DNA from: Promethearchaeota archaeon
GTDB taxonomy: Archaea; Asgardarchaeota; Lokiarchaeia; Sigynarchaeales; SOKP01
Assembly (NCBI GenBank): GCA_019057775.1
Contig: JAHLWT010000185.1
Span: forward strand, 1-64,000
Length of the DNA: 64,000 nucleotides
Reading direction: 5' to 3'
Each line of letters begins with the position of its first letter. Positions within the stretch are counted from its first letter, which is position 1. Under the pieces are notes generated by a model. That model was not told where the DNA came from and ran no database searches. It saw only the letters and a list, made by a program, of their open reading frames with translations. Shown here piece after piece: positions 9,238-18,718 of the stretch. Made by a program: the position numbers and the translations under genes.

Positions 9238-10086
9238 ATGACTGAAACATCCACGTTGCTTGAAGTTGTATGCCCTACATGTGGAGGAATGAAAAACCTC
9301 AATATTCCTTCTGCTATCCTTTCCCATAAAAAATTTGGGACAGTTAAAATACAAGTCCCTCCAAATGCTGTATGCCCGGAACACCAATTTTTAATTTTTG
9401 TAGACACAAAAGGTACAATTAGGGGTTATGAAAAAATTGATATCCAAATGATTACAATTGCTTCTAAGGATGAAAAAGATGTCGCAGGACCTATTAACTT
9501 GAGGAAATTAATCCAAATATTTGGAATTTATGGGGTTTTAAGTCTAATCCATGCAAAAATATTTAATTATACTATTTATATTATTAAGGATGAAGATTTT
9601 GAGCATACCGAAGAGGACTTTAACTCAATAGGAGATGCTATTTTACCAGACTCGTTTAAAGATAGAAAAACTATTTACTTCTTAAATGAAGATGAAATTG
9701 ATAGTATGAAACAAAAGAAAAGGAATTCTTTAGTTATTGATACAAATAAATATATCTATCAAACACCTTGGACCACTAAATTAAAATTCGAGGAGGAAAT
9801 TATTAAAAGAGCATTAGACATAATTGATGAAAAAGAACAATTAGAACTAATGCAACAAGATATTGCTAAATTTATTGATATAGTGAATTGTACTGTTGCT
9901 ATCCTCTATAAAGAAAAAGAAATTTATGAAGATGATTTGATTAAACAAATAACCAAATCCCTCAATATCAAAAAGATCAACAAATTTCGTTTAAATCTAA
10001 TAAAGGAGTTCATAAGACAGAATATCTCCTATAAAATTGTTTCAAAAATCAAAAATAAAGTCGAAGAATTCTTAAGTGTACTCTAA
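9238..10086 (+). CDS. Zinc-ribbon family protein (CPxC...RGYxKID family, member 1)
   Basis: The 282-residue protein begins with a putative zinc-binding domain: VVCPTCG at residue about 11, then about 30 residues later VCPEHQFLIFVD and RGYEKID. Two other genes in this window (43331 and 46245) share exactly this layout, so it is a paralogous family. The remaining 210 residues are charged and mostly helical, without a motif I recognise. There are no membrane segments. The first cysteine pair plus the later Cys and His could bind one zinc ion. Function is unknown; a regulatory or scaffold role is possible. It stands alone between the rubredoxin-MBL gene and the aldolase gene. Confidence 0.6.
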   Translation: MTETSTLLEVVCPTCGGMKNLNIPSAILSHKKFGTVKIQVPPNAVCPEHQFLIFVDTKGTIRGYEKIDIQMITIASKDEKDVAGPINLRKLIQIFGIYGVLSLIHAKIFNYTIYIIKDEDFEHTEEDFNSIGDAILPDSFKDRKTIYFLNEDEIDSMKQKKRNSLVIDTNKYIYQTPWTTKLKFEEEIIKRALDIIDEKEQLELMQQDIAKFIDIVNCTVAILYKEKEIYEDDLIKQITKSLNIKKINKFRLNLIKEFIRQNISYKIVSKIKNKVEEFLSVL

Positions 10087-10205
10087 TAATTCTTTTTTCT
10101 CTTAACTCATTGATTTTAAATAGAAAAAATAAAATATTGATTGTTAATTTATTTAAAGAATAATCTAAAATTTAATTCAAAATAAATTTAAAGAAGTGAA
10201 ATTAA

Positions 10206-11000
10206 ATGGTAGTAATTGGTGATTGGGGCTTTCAAAACAGATTAAATAGGATAATTAAACCAAAAAGTGGACACTGCGTAATGTTAGCTATTGATCACGG
10301 TTATTTTGGAAATATTCCAGGTCAATTGAAATGCTTTACTGATATGAAACCTTTATTTGAGTATGCTGATGCTTTGATGCTTACGCGTGGTATGCTTAGA
10401 AATTGTGTGCCTTCTGAACTTGATGTACCAATTGTTTTAAGGGTATCAGCTGGAGCTTCAATGTTAAAGGAACTTTCAAATGAAGAAATTAACGTTTCAA
10501 TTGAAGATGCTATTCGGTTAAATGTTTCTGCTATTACTTGTTCAATTTTCGTTGGTGGAGAATATGAAAAACAAAGTCTCATGAATCTCTCCAAATTGGT
10601 AAATTTTGGTCAAGAATATGGGATACCTGTGCTTGCTGTCACTGCTGTGGGACGAGAAATGGTAAGAGATGCACGATACCTTGGAATGGCGAGCAGAATG
10701 GCTGCTGAAATGGGATCTACTTTTGTTAAAACGTACTATTGTGAGAATTTTGAGGATGTCACCGGTATTTGTCCAGCTCCGATAGTAATTGCAGGTGGGA
10801 AGAAAATCGAGGAGAGAGATGCTTTACAAATGAGCAGAAATGCAATTGATAAAGGTGCTGTCGGCGTCGACATGGGGCGAAATATATTCCAAAGTGATTC
10901 TCCTATCGGAATGATTAAAGCAGTTAGAGCTATTGTGCATGAGAATGCTTCTGTTGATGAAGGCTATGAAATCTATAAGCAAGGTCCAAAAGGACTTTAA
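10206..11000 (+). CDS. lsrF: LsrF-type class I aldolase/thiolase
   Basis: The 264-residue TIM-barrel protein matches LsrF of bacteria in motif after motif: DWGFQNRLNRI at the start, VMLAIDHGYF, LMLTRGMLR, VLRVSAGAS, KTYYCE with the Schiff-base lysine, PIVIAGGKK, and GVDMGRNIFQSD. LsrF transfers an acetyl group from the AI-2 breakdown product 3-hydroxy-5-phosphonooxypentane-2,4-dione to CoA. Related archaeal enzymes of the same family make 2-amino-3,7-dideoxy-heptulosonate for aromatic amino acids, so the true substrate remains open. No lsr neighbours are present. GTGA lies 9 bases before the ATG at 10206 and supports this start. A T-rich stretch follows the stop. Confidence 0.85.
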   Translation: MVVIGDWGFQNRLNRIIKPKSGHCVMLAIDHGYFGNIPGQLKCFTDMKPLFEYADALMLTRGMLRNCVPSELDVPIVLRVSAGASMLKELSNEEINVSIEDAIRLNVSAITCSIFVGGEYEKQSLMNLSKLVNFGQEYGIPVLAVTAVGREMVRDARYLGMASRMAAEMGSTFVKTYYCENFEDVTGICPAPIVIAGGKKIEERDALQMSRNAIDKGAVGVDMGRNIFQSDSPIGMIKAVRAIVHENASVDEGYEIYKQGPKGL

Positions 11001-11220
11001 TTTTAATTTATTTTTCTTTTTTACTATACTTTTTTTATTTTAACTAAAAAAATCAAGGATATTCACAAAGTTTCAATTTAATACACGTAAATTTAAATAA
11101 AGTTTCAATTTGAAATTCATTACCACTTTAATATCATTGAGATTTCTAAATTTATATAGAATGAAAAATTCTTAATCAAAATCATTGAATAAAATGATTT
11201 CAGTATAAAGTGATTGAAAT

Positions 11221-11622
11221 ATGGCAGAAGAAATTTTAAAATTTACCAAAATAACTTTTGTAATCCATTTTATAACAGGGCTTATTTTTGCAATTCTGTT
11301 TTGGCTTCCAGAGGTGAGTGCTAGTATTTATGGTATTACTTACACACCAGCATTGGGGGTTGTAACCAGGATGCTCGGTGGAGCATTCGTAGGGCTTACA
11401 ATTGGTTCACTCTTAGCAATTTTTGCTAAAGAATGGAAGGAAATAAGAATTGTAGTACTAATCGAATGTTTTTTATTAATTGCTAATTTGATAGCTACTA
11501 CTATTGGTCTCACTGTTTTTAACGCAATGGGATACGTCACTATGGTATTAATTATAATATTACTAGTGCTATTTGCCCTAACTTTCTTACAACAAGAAGA
11601 TAAAATGAAACCATTGTTTTAA
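11221..11622 (+). CDS. Small four-helix membrane protein, function unknown
   Basis: The 133-residue protein has four hydrophobic segments (about residues 10-30, 40-65, 75-97 and 102-125) and a short charged tail. No conserved motif is recognised. A glycine-rich second segment (GVVTRMLGGAFVGLTIGSLL) is typical of tightly packed helices. GTGA lies directly upstream of the ATG at 11221 and supports that start. The gene is isolated, with a 220-bp AT-rich gap before it in which I see no gene. Confidence 0.6.
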   Translation: MAEEILKFTKITFVIHFITGLIFAILFWLPEVSASIYGITYTPALGVVTRMLGGAFVGLTIGSLLAIFAKEWKEIRIVVLIECFLLIANLIATTIGLTVFNAMGYVTMVLIIILLVLFALTFLQQEDKMKPLF

Positions 11623-11777
11623 CACAAAAGAGATAAACAATCTACTTAAATACTATTTTTTTTTCTTAACATCGAAATGACATATATGCGTGGGAGCTTT
11701 AATGCTTTCACTAAGTTATTAAATTGCCCTCTATTCTTAATTACAACTGATTCAAAACAGTTAAACTCTTTATCCTA

Positions 11778-12737
11778 ATGTCAATTTCACAGTCAAATAA
11801 TCTAAAAATTACTGAAGTTAGTGAGGATATATTACTTGTACATCAAATTACACCACCATTCTATTTTTCGTGCTGTGATGGTCTTCTTATATTACCTAAA
11901 GAAGGTAGAAATAAATTAACAATTGCACTTGATCTGAATGTTGAACCACACTTGATCCAAAGTATTTCTGATGTATACGGTCCGGTGTCGGATTACGTAT
12001 CTTCTCATTGCCATATGGATCACATTACCCATATACATCAGTGGGAATCACTTGGAGCTACAATCCATGCTCCAATTCCAGAAAATTCTTTTCTTTTAGA
12101 TTTATATAATTTTTATGAAGGATTTGGCTTAAATAATGTAATGGAATATTCTATAATAGAAAAATTTGCTAAGGCTAATGGTTTTAACCCTTGTAATAGT
12201 GTAAAACCATTTAAACCAGGAGTAAGGTTTAGATTTGAAAATTTTGTTATTGAAACCATTAATTTTAAAGGGCATTCTAATGCTCATATTGGATTTTTAC
12301 TCCCAAAAGAGAGAATTTTTCATATTAGCTGTTTAGGATTTGATCAACCAAAACCAGGAATAGATGGTTTTGGACCTTGGTACGGATTTGTGGAATGCTC
12401 CATCTCTCAATATTTAAAAGATATTGACTTAGCAGAGTCAATTTATCTTCAATTCGCTGATTTTCTTACTTCTAGTCATTCCTTTATTGTTAAAAATCCC
12501 GATAAAACGCCATTCAAATACATGAAAGAAAAAATAGAAAAAAATCAATCTATAGTTGACCAAGCCATTTTATCGCTTAAATCATCTAAAAACTCTACAC
12601 TTTCAATGGAAGCGCTTCTTAAGTTGGACTTATTTTTTCCAAAAAGAAAAATGAAAGGATTCATTTTAGAGATTTATAATTACTGGGAATCTGGAATAAT
12701 AAGCAAACATATTCAGAGGAGTAAATATTTAATTTAA
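11778..12737 (+). CDS. Metallo-beta-lactamase-fold hydrolase
   Basis: The 319-residue protein has the binuclear metal motif SSHCHMDHITHI near residue 77 (HxHxDH intact), a third motif in NFKGHSNAHIGF, and a late histidine in SSHSF near residue 236. The aspartate of motif four is not clear; CLGFDQ near residue 190 may supply it. About 80 C-terminal residues form a charged, probably helical extension. The fold hydrolyses many ester and thioester substrates, and none can be assigned here. The MDR dehydrogenase gene converges on it from the other strand, with about 10 bases between. Confidence 0.75.
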   Translation: MSISQSNNLKITEVSEDILLVHQITPPFYFSCCDGLLILPKEGRNKLTIALDLNVEPHLIQSISDVYGPVSDYVSSHCHMDHITHIHQWESLGATIHAPIPENSFLLDLYNFYEGFGLNNVMEYSIIEKFAKANGFNPCNSVKPFKPGVRFRFENFVIETINFKGHSNAHIGFLLPKERIFHISCLGFDQPKPGIDGFGPWYGFVECSISQYLKDIDLAESIYLQFADFLTSSHSFIVKNPDKTPFKYMKEKIEKNQSIVDQAILSLKSSKNSTLSMEALLKLDLFFPKRKMKGFILEIYNYWESGIISKHIQRSKYLI

Positions 12738-12747
12738 TTTATCAATA

Positions 12748-13797
12748 TTAACCTCTATCAGGCTCTAAAATTACTTTTAATGATTTATCAGCAGCAATCA
12801 CAACCTTGAATGCTTCTCCTGTCATTGAAAGAGGATATCTATGAGTAATCAAATCTAAAACGTTTATTTTTTTTGAAAAAATCCAGTTATAAGCTTCATC
12901 GAGATCTTGAGGTGCCGCTCCATAAGAAGTCATAATAGTAATTTCATTTCTCCAATATTTATTAATAGGAACCTCAAGATTGATCCCTGGTTTTGGAACT
13001 GCAAAATATATAATTTTACTTCCAGGGGCTCCACATTCTAATGCTTGATTAGCGGCAGATAATGCTCCAGTACAAACAATTACTATATCAGCTAATCTGT
13101 AATTGTTGATTTTCTTTATTTCTTCTGCAAGATCTTCTTTAGCGTTAAAAACATGATCAGCTCCGGATTCAATGGCTTTTTGAATTCTGTAATCACTAAT
13201 ATCAGTAGCAATAACTTTTTTCGCTCCTCTAAGTTTTGCTAATTGAATATGTAATAAACCAGAAATACCACATCCTAAAATCAAAAAAGTAAGATTTTTT
13301 TTAATATTTGCTAACTTTTGTGCACGACATACACAACCTAATGGTTCAATGAAAACAGCCTCTTCATGAGAAACGTTTTTATCTAAAACATATACGCCTT
13401 TCTTTTCAATGTTGATCTGTGGTATTCTAACATATTCCGCAAAACCTCCAGGATCAAAATTAGTATTATGTAGGAGGTTACATGCAGTTTCATGACCTTG
13501 TTTACATTCCTTACATTCAAAACATGGAACATGATGAGAAACAAATACACGGTCTCCTACTTTAAGGTGTTTAACAGATTCACTAATTTCTACTATATCT
13601 CCTGCGATTTCATGACCCAAAATTAATGAATCAACACCTAATTTTTTCATCTTAGCTGTTCGGTAATATTCTAAGATATCAGACCCGCAAATTCCTGACT
13701 TTTTAACCCGAACTAAGAATTCTCCTGGACCTATAATTGGTTTAGGAATTTCATCTATCCTAATATCATCATTGTTATAATATCTTGCGACTCTCAT
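12748..13797 (-). CDS. Zinc-dependent medium-chain alcohol/polyol dehydrogenase
   Basis: The 349-residue protein is a classic MDR enzyme. Catalytic zinc ligands are in GICGSD (Cys) and LGHEIAG (His-Glu). The structural zinc lobe is complete in CFECKECKQGHETACN. The Rossmann fold follows with LILGCGISGLLHIQLA, and the acidic residue at the end of the next strand (ATDIS) favours NAD over NADP. The family includes sorbitol and threonine dehydrogenases; the substrate cannot be fixed from sequence. It is transcribed opposite to the MBL gene and is separated by 147 bases from the reductase gene on the same strand. Confidence 0.9.
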   Translation of the reverse strand: MRVARYYNNDDIRIDEIPKPIIGPGEFLVRVKKSGICGSDILEYYRTAKMKKLGVDSLILGHEIAGDIVEISESVKHLKVGDRVFVSHHVPCFECKECKQGHETACNLLHNTNFDPGGFAEYVRIPQINIEKKGVYVLDKNVSHEEAVFIEPLGCVCRAQKLANIKKNLTFLILGCGISGLLHIQLAKLRGAKKVIATDISDYRIQKAIESGADHVFNAKEDLAEEIKKINNYRLADIVIVCTGALSAANQALECGAPGSKIIYFAVPKPGINLEVPINKYWRNEITIMTSYGAAPQDLDEAYNWIFSKKINVLDLITHRYPLSMTGEAFKVVIAADKSLKVILEPDRG

Positions 13798-13943
13798 CGT
13801 TCAATCTTTAAATAAAATTTATTAAAATATAATTTATCTAAGTTAATTTATAGTTTTTAACCTAAATCAATTTTTTTAGAATATTGACAATTTAGGCATG
13901 GAAAGCAAAGTTGAAAGTAAGTGATGTTATAGAATTATTTTCA

Positions 13944-14582
13944 TCATGTAGCTTTTCTACGGTGTAATAACTTAAAAGCAATATCCCTTCCGAAACCTTG
14001 GTTATAAGCTAGTTCAATCCAAAGCATGGCAAGAGGTTCTATTAATCTTGCATTTTTAAGAGGGCCAACGTCGACGACACTAAATCCAATTTCAATTCCC
14101 AATTCCTTTACAATAGATTTCGCCTTTAAATCATCTCCACATATGAAAGTGCTGGCATTTTGTGTTCCGAATTGAAGATTCGTTAAATTCTCAGTACCAA
14201 CAGTATTGAAAGCTTTTACTACTTTTGCGCCTACGGCCCATTTAGCTATTTTTTCTGCGGCAGATGTCGTGTGTCCAATTAATAGGCCTCCTAAATGCGG
14301 TGCTACAGCATTAGTACAATCTATAATTATCTTTCCATTCAGATCACCTGAATTTTCGATTGATACTTTCACTGATGACCAAGGAACTGCGAGGAGTACT
14401 ACCTCACCGAATTGAGCTGCATCTTCATAAGTCCCTCCTGATACGTTAGCTCCCATTGAGTTTGCAAGTTTTAGAACGTTAACCGGATCACGCGAACCGA
14501 ACATTATCTCATGGTTTTTTTCTGCCCAAATTCTTCCTAAAGTTTGTCCCATACTTCCTGTTCCAATTATTCCAATTTTCAT
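13944..14582 (-). CDS. NADPH:F420 reductase-like NAD(P)-binding oxidoreductase
   Basis: The 212-residue protein opens with a dinucleotide-binding loop (KIGIIGTGSMGQTLG) followed by MFGSRDP, where the Ser-Arg pair is typical of NADP-phosphate binding. VVLLAVPW and VVKAFNTVG are also family landmarks of F420-dependent NADP reductases and related small reductases. A longer frame reaches an ATG at 14609, but GGAGGT stands 7 bases before the ATG at 14582, so I choose 14582. Whether F420 is used cannot be told from sequence. Ftr elsewhere in the window shows that archaeal C1 cofactors are present, which fits. Confidence 0.8.
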   Translation of the reverse strand: MKIGIIGTGSMGQTLGRIWAEKNHEIMFGSRDPVNVLKLANSMGANVSGGTYEDAAQFGEVVLLAVPWSSVKVSIENSGDLNGKIIIDCTNAVAPHLGGLLIGHTTSAAEKIAKWAVGAKVVKAFNTVGTENLTNLQFGTQNASTFICGDDLKAKSIVKELGIEIGFSVVDVGPLKNARLIEPLAMLWIELAYNQGFGRDIAFKLLHRRKAT

Positions 14583-14701
14583 TATTTCTACCTCCAAATT
14601 GACCTTCATTTGGTAAATTCAAATTCTGAATTTCTCAGGTTTAAATGAAAATATAATAGTTAGGTATTTATATCTAAGCTATGTTGCAGGTAGTGGAAAA
14701 T

Positions 14702-15295
14702 TTAAAGTTCTCCTTTCACCATAGTATTAAGAATCTTCATTGCTCGAGAAGTATTGAAAATTCCACAAACGCAAGGTTTTGATAACTTTTTTATTGCTTT
14801 GTCAATTGAAATTTTATTTAAAGCTATTTGTTTAGCTAGAGTAGAAACTGATGTTGGTGATATACAGTGATGACCGCACATAGTTGTAATTTCTAATGTA
14901 TCCTCTGATGGTAGAAGTTCTTTCTTACCGAATGTACCTAGAGAAAGATGAACAGTATGAGGTTTTAAGTCGATTTCACTTAGAATTGCCTCAATTTCTA
15001 ATATTAAGCCACTTATTACAATCGAAATTCCAAAATCTTTTTCTTTAAGTTCCATAATAATTTTTTTAACGATTTCAATATCGATAAAAGTAGCAGTTAT
15101 TATAGGGGAAAATTTCCATGCGGCTTCAGACATAATATTAATAGGGTGATATTTCTTCAGTATTTCTCCGATTTCTATAAGTTTCCGGCGTGAGTCTTCA
15201 TATTTGTCATTAAAATTAGCAGCAAGCATAGCCAATATTATATAATCACTTTTTAGATCCCTTTTTTTTCCTTTACGATGTAATGAATGTGTCAT
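14702..15295 (-). CDS. Conserved protein of unknown function paired with a ferredoxin-domain protein
   Basis: About 197 residues, soluble, with a lone His-Cys patch (MCGHHCISP) near residue 150 and a C-terminal PCVCGIFN containing two more cysteines. These could bind a metal or Fe-S cluster together with the upstream protein. I do not recognise the family. The frame can be extended to a TTG at 15337 that overlaps the upstream stop, but the ATG at 15295, with AGGTG about 11 bases before it, is more likely. The close spacing to the gene ending at 15318 indicates cotranscription and probably a complex. Confidence 0.6.
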   Translation of the reverse strand: MTHSLHRKGKKRDLKSDYIILAMLAANFNDKYEDSRRKLIEIGEILKKYHPINIMSEAAWKFSPIITATFIDIEIVKKIIMELKEKDFGISIVISGLILEIEAILSEIDLKPHTVHLSLGTFGKKELLPSEDTLEITTMCGHHCISPTSVSTLAKQIALNKISIDKAIKKLSKPCVCGIFNTSRAMKILNTMVKGEL

Positions 15296-15317
15296 ATTTT
15301 TGTTTACACCTAAAATT

Positions 15318-16019
15318 CTAAAGTTTACCAAGTCCAATATTTATTTTAGCATTTGGTCTTACTTCAAAACCATTTTTCTTTATCAAATTTGTTATAAAAC
15401 TAATTCCACCTTGATATATTCTTGAAATTATTCCTACAGAAAATACAGTATCTATTTCTTTTTCTACGTCTGTGATGATTCTTAATACTTGATCTATTTT
15501 CTCATTCGGTACTTTAAATTCAATTATTGCTGATAAAACATATTCATCTTTAACTTCTTCCTGTATATGCCCTTGATCATCAATTATAAGAGCTGTAACG
15601 GGACTATTTTTTTCAAAACTAACGCCTAATTTTGATAGCTTTATCGTAAATAATTCGACATTTCTAAGGTGAGTCCCTATTCCTGGGCGCCCTAATTCTA
15701 TAGATATGCCAATTTCTCCAAATCTAAAGCGATTAGTAACATCATTTGTTTTCATCTCTTCAGTGCCTCTACCAGGAATTCCCGTTATCTTATGCGTTGC
15801 AATTACATTACTAAATGGACTTCTAATTATTCGAGGCCATTTTAATCTTGTCAGGCGAAATGCCTTAACAGGGCATTCTGAATCCCGGTAACAAACAGCA
15901 CATTCCACACACAACCTCTTATTGATTACAGCTTTTTTTTTAATTAGACTTATTGCTTGAACTGGACAAATCGAAACACATTGTCCACAACCAGTACAGA
16001 TACCTTTTTTGATTTCCAT
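15318..16019 (-). CDS. Two-cluster ferredoxin domain protein with GRGTEEMKTNDVT motif
   Basis: Residues 1-55 carry two 4Fe-4S binding motifs: CTGCGQCVSICP, and a second, irregular set, CVECAVCYRDSECP, with a longer gap before the last cysteine. The rest of the 233 residues is a distinct domain with a striking conserved-looking motif, GIPGRGTEEMKTNDVT, and LGRPGIGTHLRNVE. I recall similar motifs in anaerobe and methanogen Fe-S reductase-like proteins but cannot name the reaction. It lies directly upstream of the gene at 14702, probably in one operon. An electron-transfer role to a partner subunit is inferred. Confidence 0.65.
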   Translation of the reverse strand: MEIKKGICTGCGQCVSICPVQAISLIKKKAVINKRLCVECAVCYRDSECPVKAFRLTRLKWPRIIRSPFSNVIATHKITGIPGRGTEEMKTNDVTNRFRFGEIGISIELGRPGIGTHLRNVELFTIKLSKLGVSFEKNSPVTALIIDDQGHIQEEVKDEYVLSAIIEFKVPNEKIDQVLRIITDVEKEIDTVFSVGIISRIYQGGISFITNLIKKNGFEVRPNAKINIGLGKL

Positions 16020-16052
16020 TTCGTCTGTTAATGTTATTATTGAATTATGGTA

Positions 16053-17303
16053 TTAAGCTTGTTTTGATTTAATTTTTTCAATATCCTGTGGGAGTAGCTT
16101 TAGAATAGGATAGAGGATAATTGAGCAACTTAGAGCCATTATTGATAGAATTAAATAACCTGGACTATAGAAGTTATTAAATGTTAAAAAGAATTGGCTA
16201 AGAAGTAATAAACTTATACTTCTTCCAAAAGTATAAGTTAGATAATTTACTGAAAAAATGGTTGATCGGATTTGGGGGGGATTAATACTAAGAGTCGCTT
16301 GCGTAAGAGGATCAATACCCCCAAATAAGAAAGCTCCTCCAAATGAGAACATTAAGAAGATTATCGCGAATAATAACGCAGTAGATATAAAATATAAAGA
16401 AAATGCAATGATATACAATATTGACCCGAAAATTAAACAAAATACTATTATTTTAATCCTTCCATTTTTGTCAGTATCATATTTCCTGTCACCGAGCTTA
16501 CCAAAAAATGGTCCAGAGGGAACCTGGCTTCCAAAAACAATTATCAAAAAGATTGTAGCTAAAGGTGAACTAAGTCCATAATCATTTTTTAACATTGAAA
16601 TAAAGAAAGAAGAAATAGCACCTATAGAAATAAACATAACGAAGTTAAATAATAAAATCAAGGTTGTTGTTTTAATTCTCCACAGTTGTTTTAAGTCTGC
16701 CATTTTGATTTTATATCCTACTTCAATTGTATGATAAAGCTCATCTTTCTCACCTTTTTTTGGCTCAATTAGGAAAAAGAGTAAACCCGTACACATAAAC
16801 CCACCAATTGAGATGATTAGAAGAGGAATTTGCCATATATAGTAATCAATTAGAAACCCAGAGAGAATTTGACCTAACCCATTTCCTAAGACATATACCG
16901 CACTAAGAGATCCAAAACGTTTACCTCTGTTTTCAGGTTCAATTAGATCTACTGTTAATGAAAAAACTAAGGGTAAGGAAGCCCCAAATCCTATCGCTGT
17001 TATTAGTTGAAATATTAGGAGAGAGTAGAAATTAGTTGCGAACATCGTTAGGAAGGTTAAGATCGACCATTCGAGAGTAGAAATAATGAGAAGTAGTTTA
17101 CGCGTAAAGTAATCTCCTAGTAGCGCCCAAAAAAGTGAGCTTAAGGCTCCAACCATTAAAAATAACGAGTTGATGAATGCTATTTGGTTTTCTTGGAAAT
17201 TAAGTTCATTTGAAATTTCTTGAGACATCGGAGTTATAATACTAAAAAGTGCACTGCTGAATAGTGTTAATAACGCTAATATTTGATTTGATCTGACTTT
17301 CAC
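16053..17303 (-). CDS. Major facilitator superfamily transporter
   Basis: The 416-residue protein has twelve probable membrane helices with the MFS loop signature after helix 2 (ALLGDYFTRKLLLI) and its pseudo-repeat in the second half (FFGKLGDRKYDTDKNGR). A short charged central loop (about residues 188-205) separates the halves. The substrate is unknown. It starts at ATG 17303. It lies 33 bases upstream of the ferredoxin-domain gene on the same strand and could bring in a substrate for that pair, but this is only positional inference. Confidence 0.88.
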   Translation of the reverse strand: MKVRSNQILALLTLFSSALFSIITPMSQEISNELNFQENQIAFINSLFLMVGALSSLFWALLGDYFTRKLLLIISTLEWSILTFLTMFATNFYSLLIFQLITAIGFGASLPLVFSLTVDLIEPENRGKRFGSLSAVYVLGNGLGQILSGFLIDYYIWQIPLLIISIGGFMCTGLLFFLIEPKKGEKDELYHTIEVGYKIKMADLKQLWRIKTTTLILLFNFVMFISIGAISSFFISMLKNDYGLSSPLATIFLIIVFGSQVPSGPFFGKLGDRKYDTDKNGRIKIIVFCLIFGSILYIIAFSLYFISTALLFAIIFLMFSFGGAFLFGGIDPLTQATLSINPPQIRSTIFSVNYLTYTFGRSISLLLLSQFFLTFNNFYSPGYLILSIMALSCSIILYPILKLLPQDIEKIKSKQA

Positions 17304-17456
17304 TATGATCTCCTAATCGATTTACCACTTATTTAATGATATTAATTTGTTTTAATTCTATTTAAAGGTGATTTAGGAATTTAAATATAGAACCAATTGT
17401 TGCTACTCCTATCTCTAATGATATAATAATTTAAAAAAAAAAAGAAATTTGATGAG

Positions 17457-17651
17457 TTAAGTTGATTTACTTCTAATAAGCATTTTAAAGCTATCATCTT
17501 CAAGATTTTTGAACATTTTTAATTCATCTGTTAAAAAATTTTGTAATGCCGTTCTTATTGCCTCACTCCGAGAAGGATAAAGTCCCATGTCATTTAGAAT
17601 TTGAATCGCTGCTAAATACTTTTCTGGTAGATTGATAGTAATTATTTTCAT
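17457..17651 (-). CDS. Ribbon-helix-helix (CopG/Arc-type) DNA-binding protein
   Basis: The 64-residue protein begins with the ribbon strand MKIITINLPEKYLAAI, followed by helix LNDMGLYPSRSEAIRTAL, which is the standard RHH pattern with the conserved SRSEAIR turn. The charged tail lacks any metal-binding NikR-type domain. It should bind DNA as a dimer and act as a local repressor. A 245-base AT-rich gap upstream holds several short palindromes (for example CCATTAATGG at 17767) that could serve as operators, but none is convincing. The gene has no partner toxin next to it. Confidence 0.85.
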   Translation of the reverse strand: MKIITINLPEKYLAAIQILNDMGLYPSRSEAIRTALQNFLTDELKMFKNLEDDSFKMLIRSKST

Positions 17652-17896
17652 TTAAACAACCCTTTTAATTAAATATTATTTTTATGATTTTAAGATAAGG
17701 ATATAGTAGATATATTTTGTCGAATGGTTTATAAATTGCTATTATTAATGCTTTAATGATGTTAATCCATTAATGGTACCCACATATCACCCAATCACAC
17801 TTTTAATAGAGGTATTTGTATTATTAATATGTTAATATTCTTTAAAACCTTAAAAAAGAGGTTGCAGAAAGGGTATAACTGAAAAGCGTTCTTTTC

Positions 17897-18652
17897 TTAT
17901 AGTTTATTAAATGACTTTATATGCAAAATCAAGGAAAAAGCCGATTTATATAAATCGGTATGACTTACATCTTTAATGTCCTCTAAATAACTTAAACTAT
18001 AATCCTCTTGTCTTTTTAAATATGTTTTACCTTTTGTTGTATGTTCATTATCACAATAGACATCGATTTTTAATACTCTTTGATTTAATTTACTTGGCAT
18101 CTCTGGCATTAAATTAAAAGCAAATAGCAAATCAGGTTCTGAATCATTTTTAGCCTCAATTACAAAAAGCAGATTAGGTTCAGTAACGGCTAGGAAACTT
18201 TCTAATGAATGGAAAAGATCATCTACTTTTACGGTTAAAGAAGTCTCATCATTATTTAAAGTGCTACAATCACTTATCATAGGTAGAAGAAATTTTTCTT
18301 TACCTCGAAAAGCTAAACTTATTTCATTAGGATTTAAGAAGGATTTAATTATTGGATCATCTTTTCCCAATGTAAACTCATCAGAAATAGGGTTATTTTT
18401 AACGTATAATATTAATGACCCTGCTGACATCAAATTAATTTTTTGATAATAGGCTTTTGAAATTGGGTTATAAGGTAAATTTATGACCTCTTTACTTCCA
18501 CCTAACCCAATTTGAGCTAATATGTTAGTAGGAACTTGGCTAGTTAAAGTAAATAATAAAAATGATCGAAAATCCGGCAATTCAATAAAATTCGAGAAAT
18601 TCTCAAAACGTTTTTGAACATCTTCTAATTTTTGTTTTAATTTTTCAGACAT
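17897..18652 (-). CDS. Uncharacterised soluble protein
   Basis: The 251-residue protein starts with a short amphipathic helix (MSEKLKQKLEDVQKRFENF) and continues as a mixed alpha/beta protein with no cysteine pairs, membrane segments or known catalytic motif. I do not recognise the family. It lies upstream of and co-directional with the RHH regulator gene, and is followed on its 5' side by the DtxR-like gene, 66 bases away on the same strand. These two could be cotranscribed. Codon use and composition look like those of the neighbours, so the frame is probably real. Confidence 0.6.
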   Translation of the reverse strand: MSEKLKQKLEDVQKRFENFSNFIELPDFRSFLLFTLTSQVPTNILAQIGLGGSKEVINLPYNPISKAYYQKINLMSAGSLILYVKNNPISDEFTLGKDDPIIKSFLNPNEISLAFRGKEKFLLPMISDCSTLNNDETSLTVKVDDLFHSLESFLAVTEPNLLFVIEAKNDSEPDLLFAFNLMPEMPSKLNQRVLKIDVYCDNEHTTKGKTYLKRQEDYSLSYLEDIKDVSHTDLYKSAFSLILHIKSFNKL

Positions 18653-18718
18653 AAAATTACCTAATAAGTAATAAATCTTAATCGGGATGATTCAAAGAAT
18701 TAAGAATGATAATTAAAT

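Noticed and set aside
17767..17780. CCATTAATGG and GGTACC palindromes as an operator of the RHH gene
   Set aside because: Short palindromes of this kind are common in AT-rich DNA. No repeat of the motif occurs near the gene, and the site is over 100 bases from its start.
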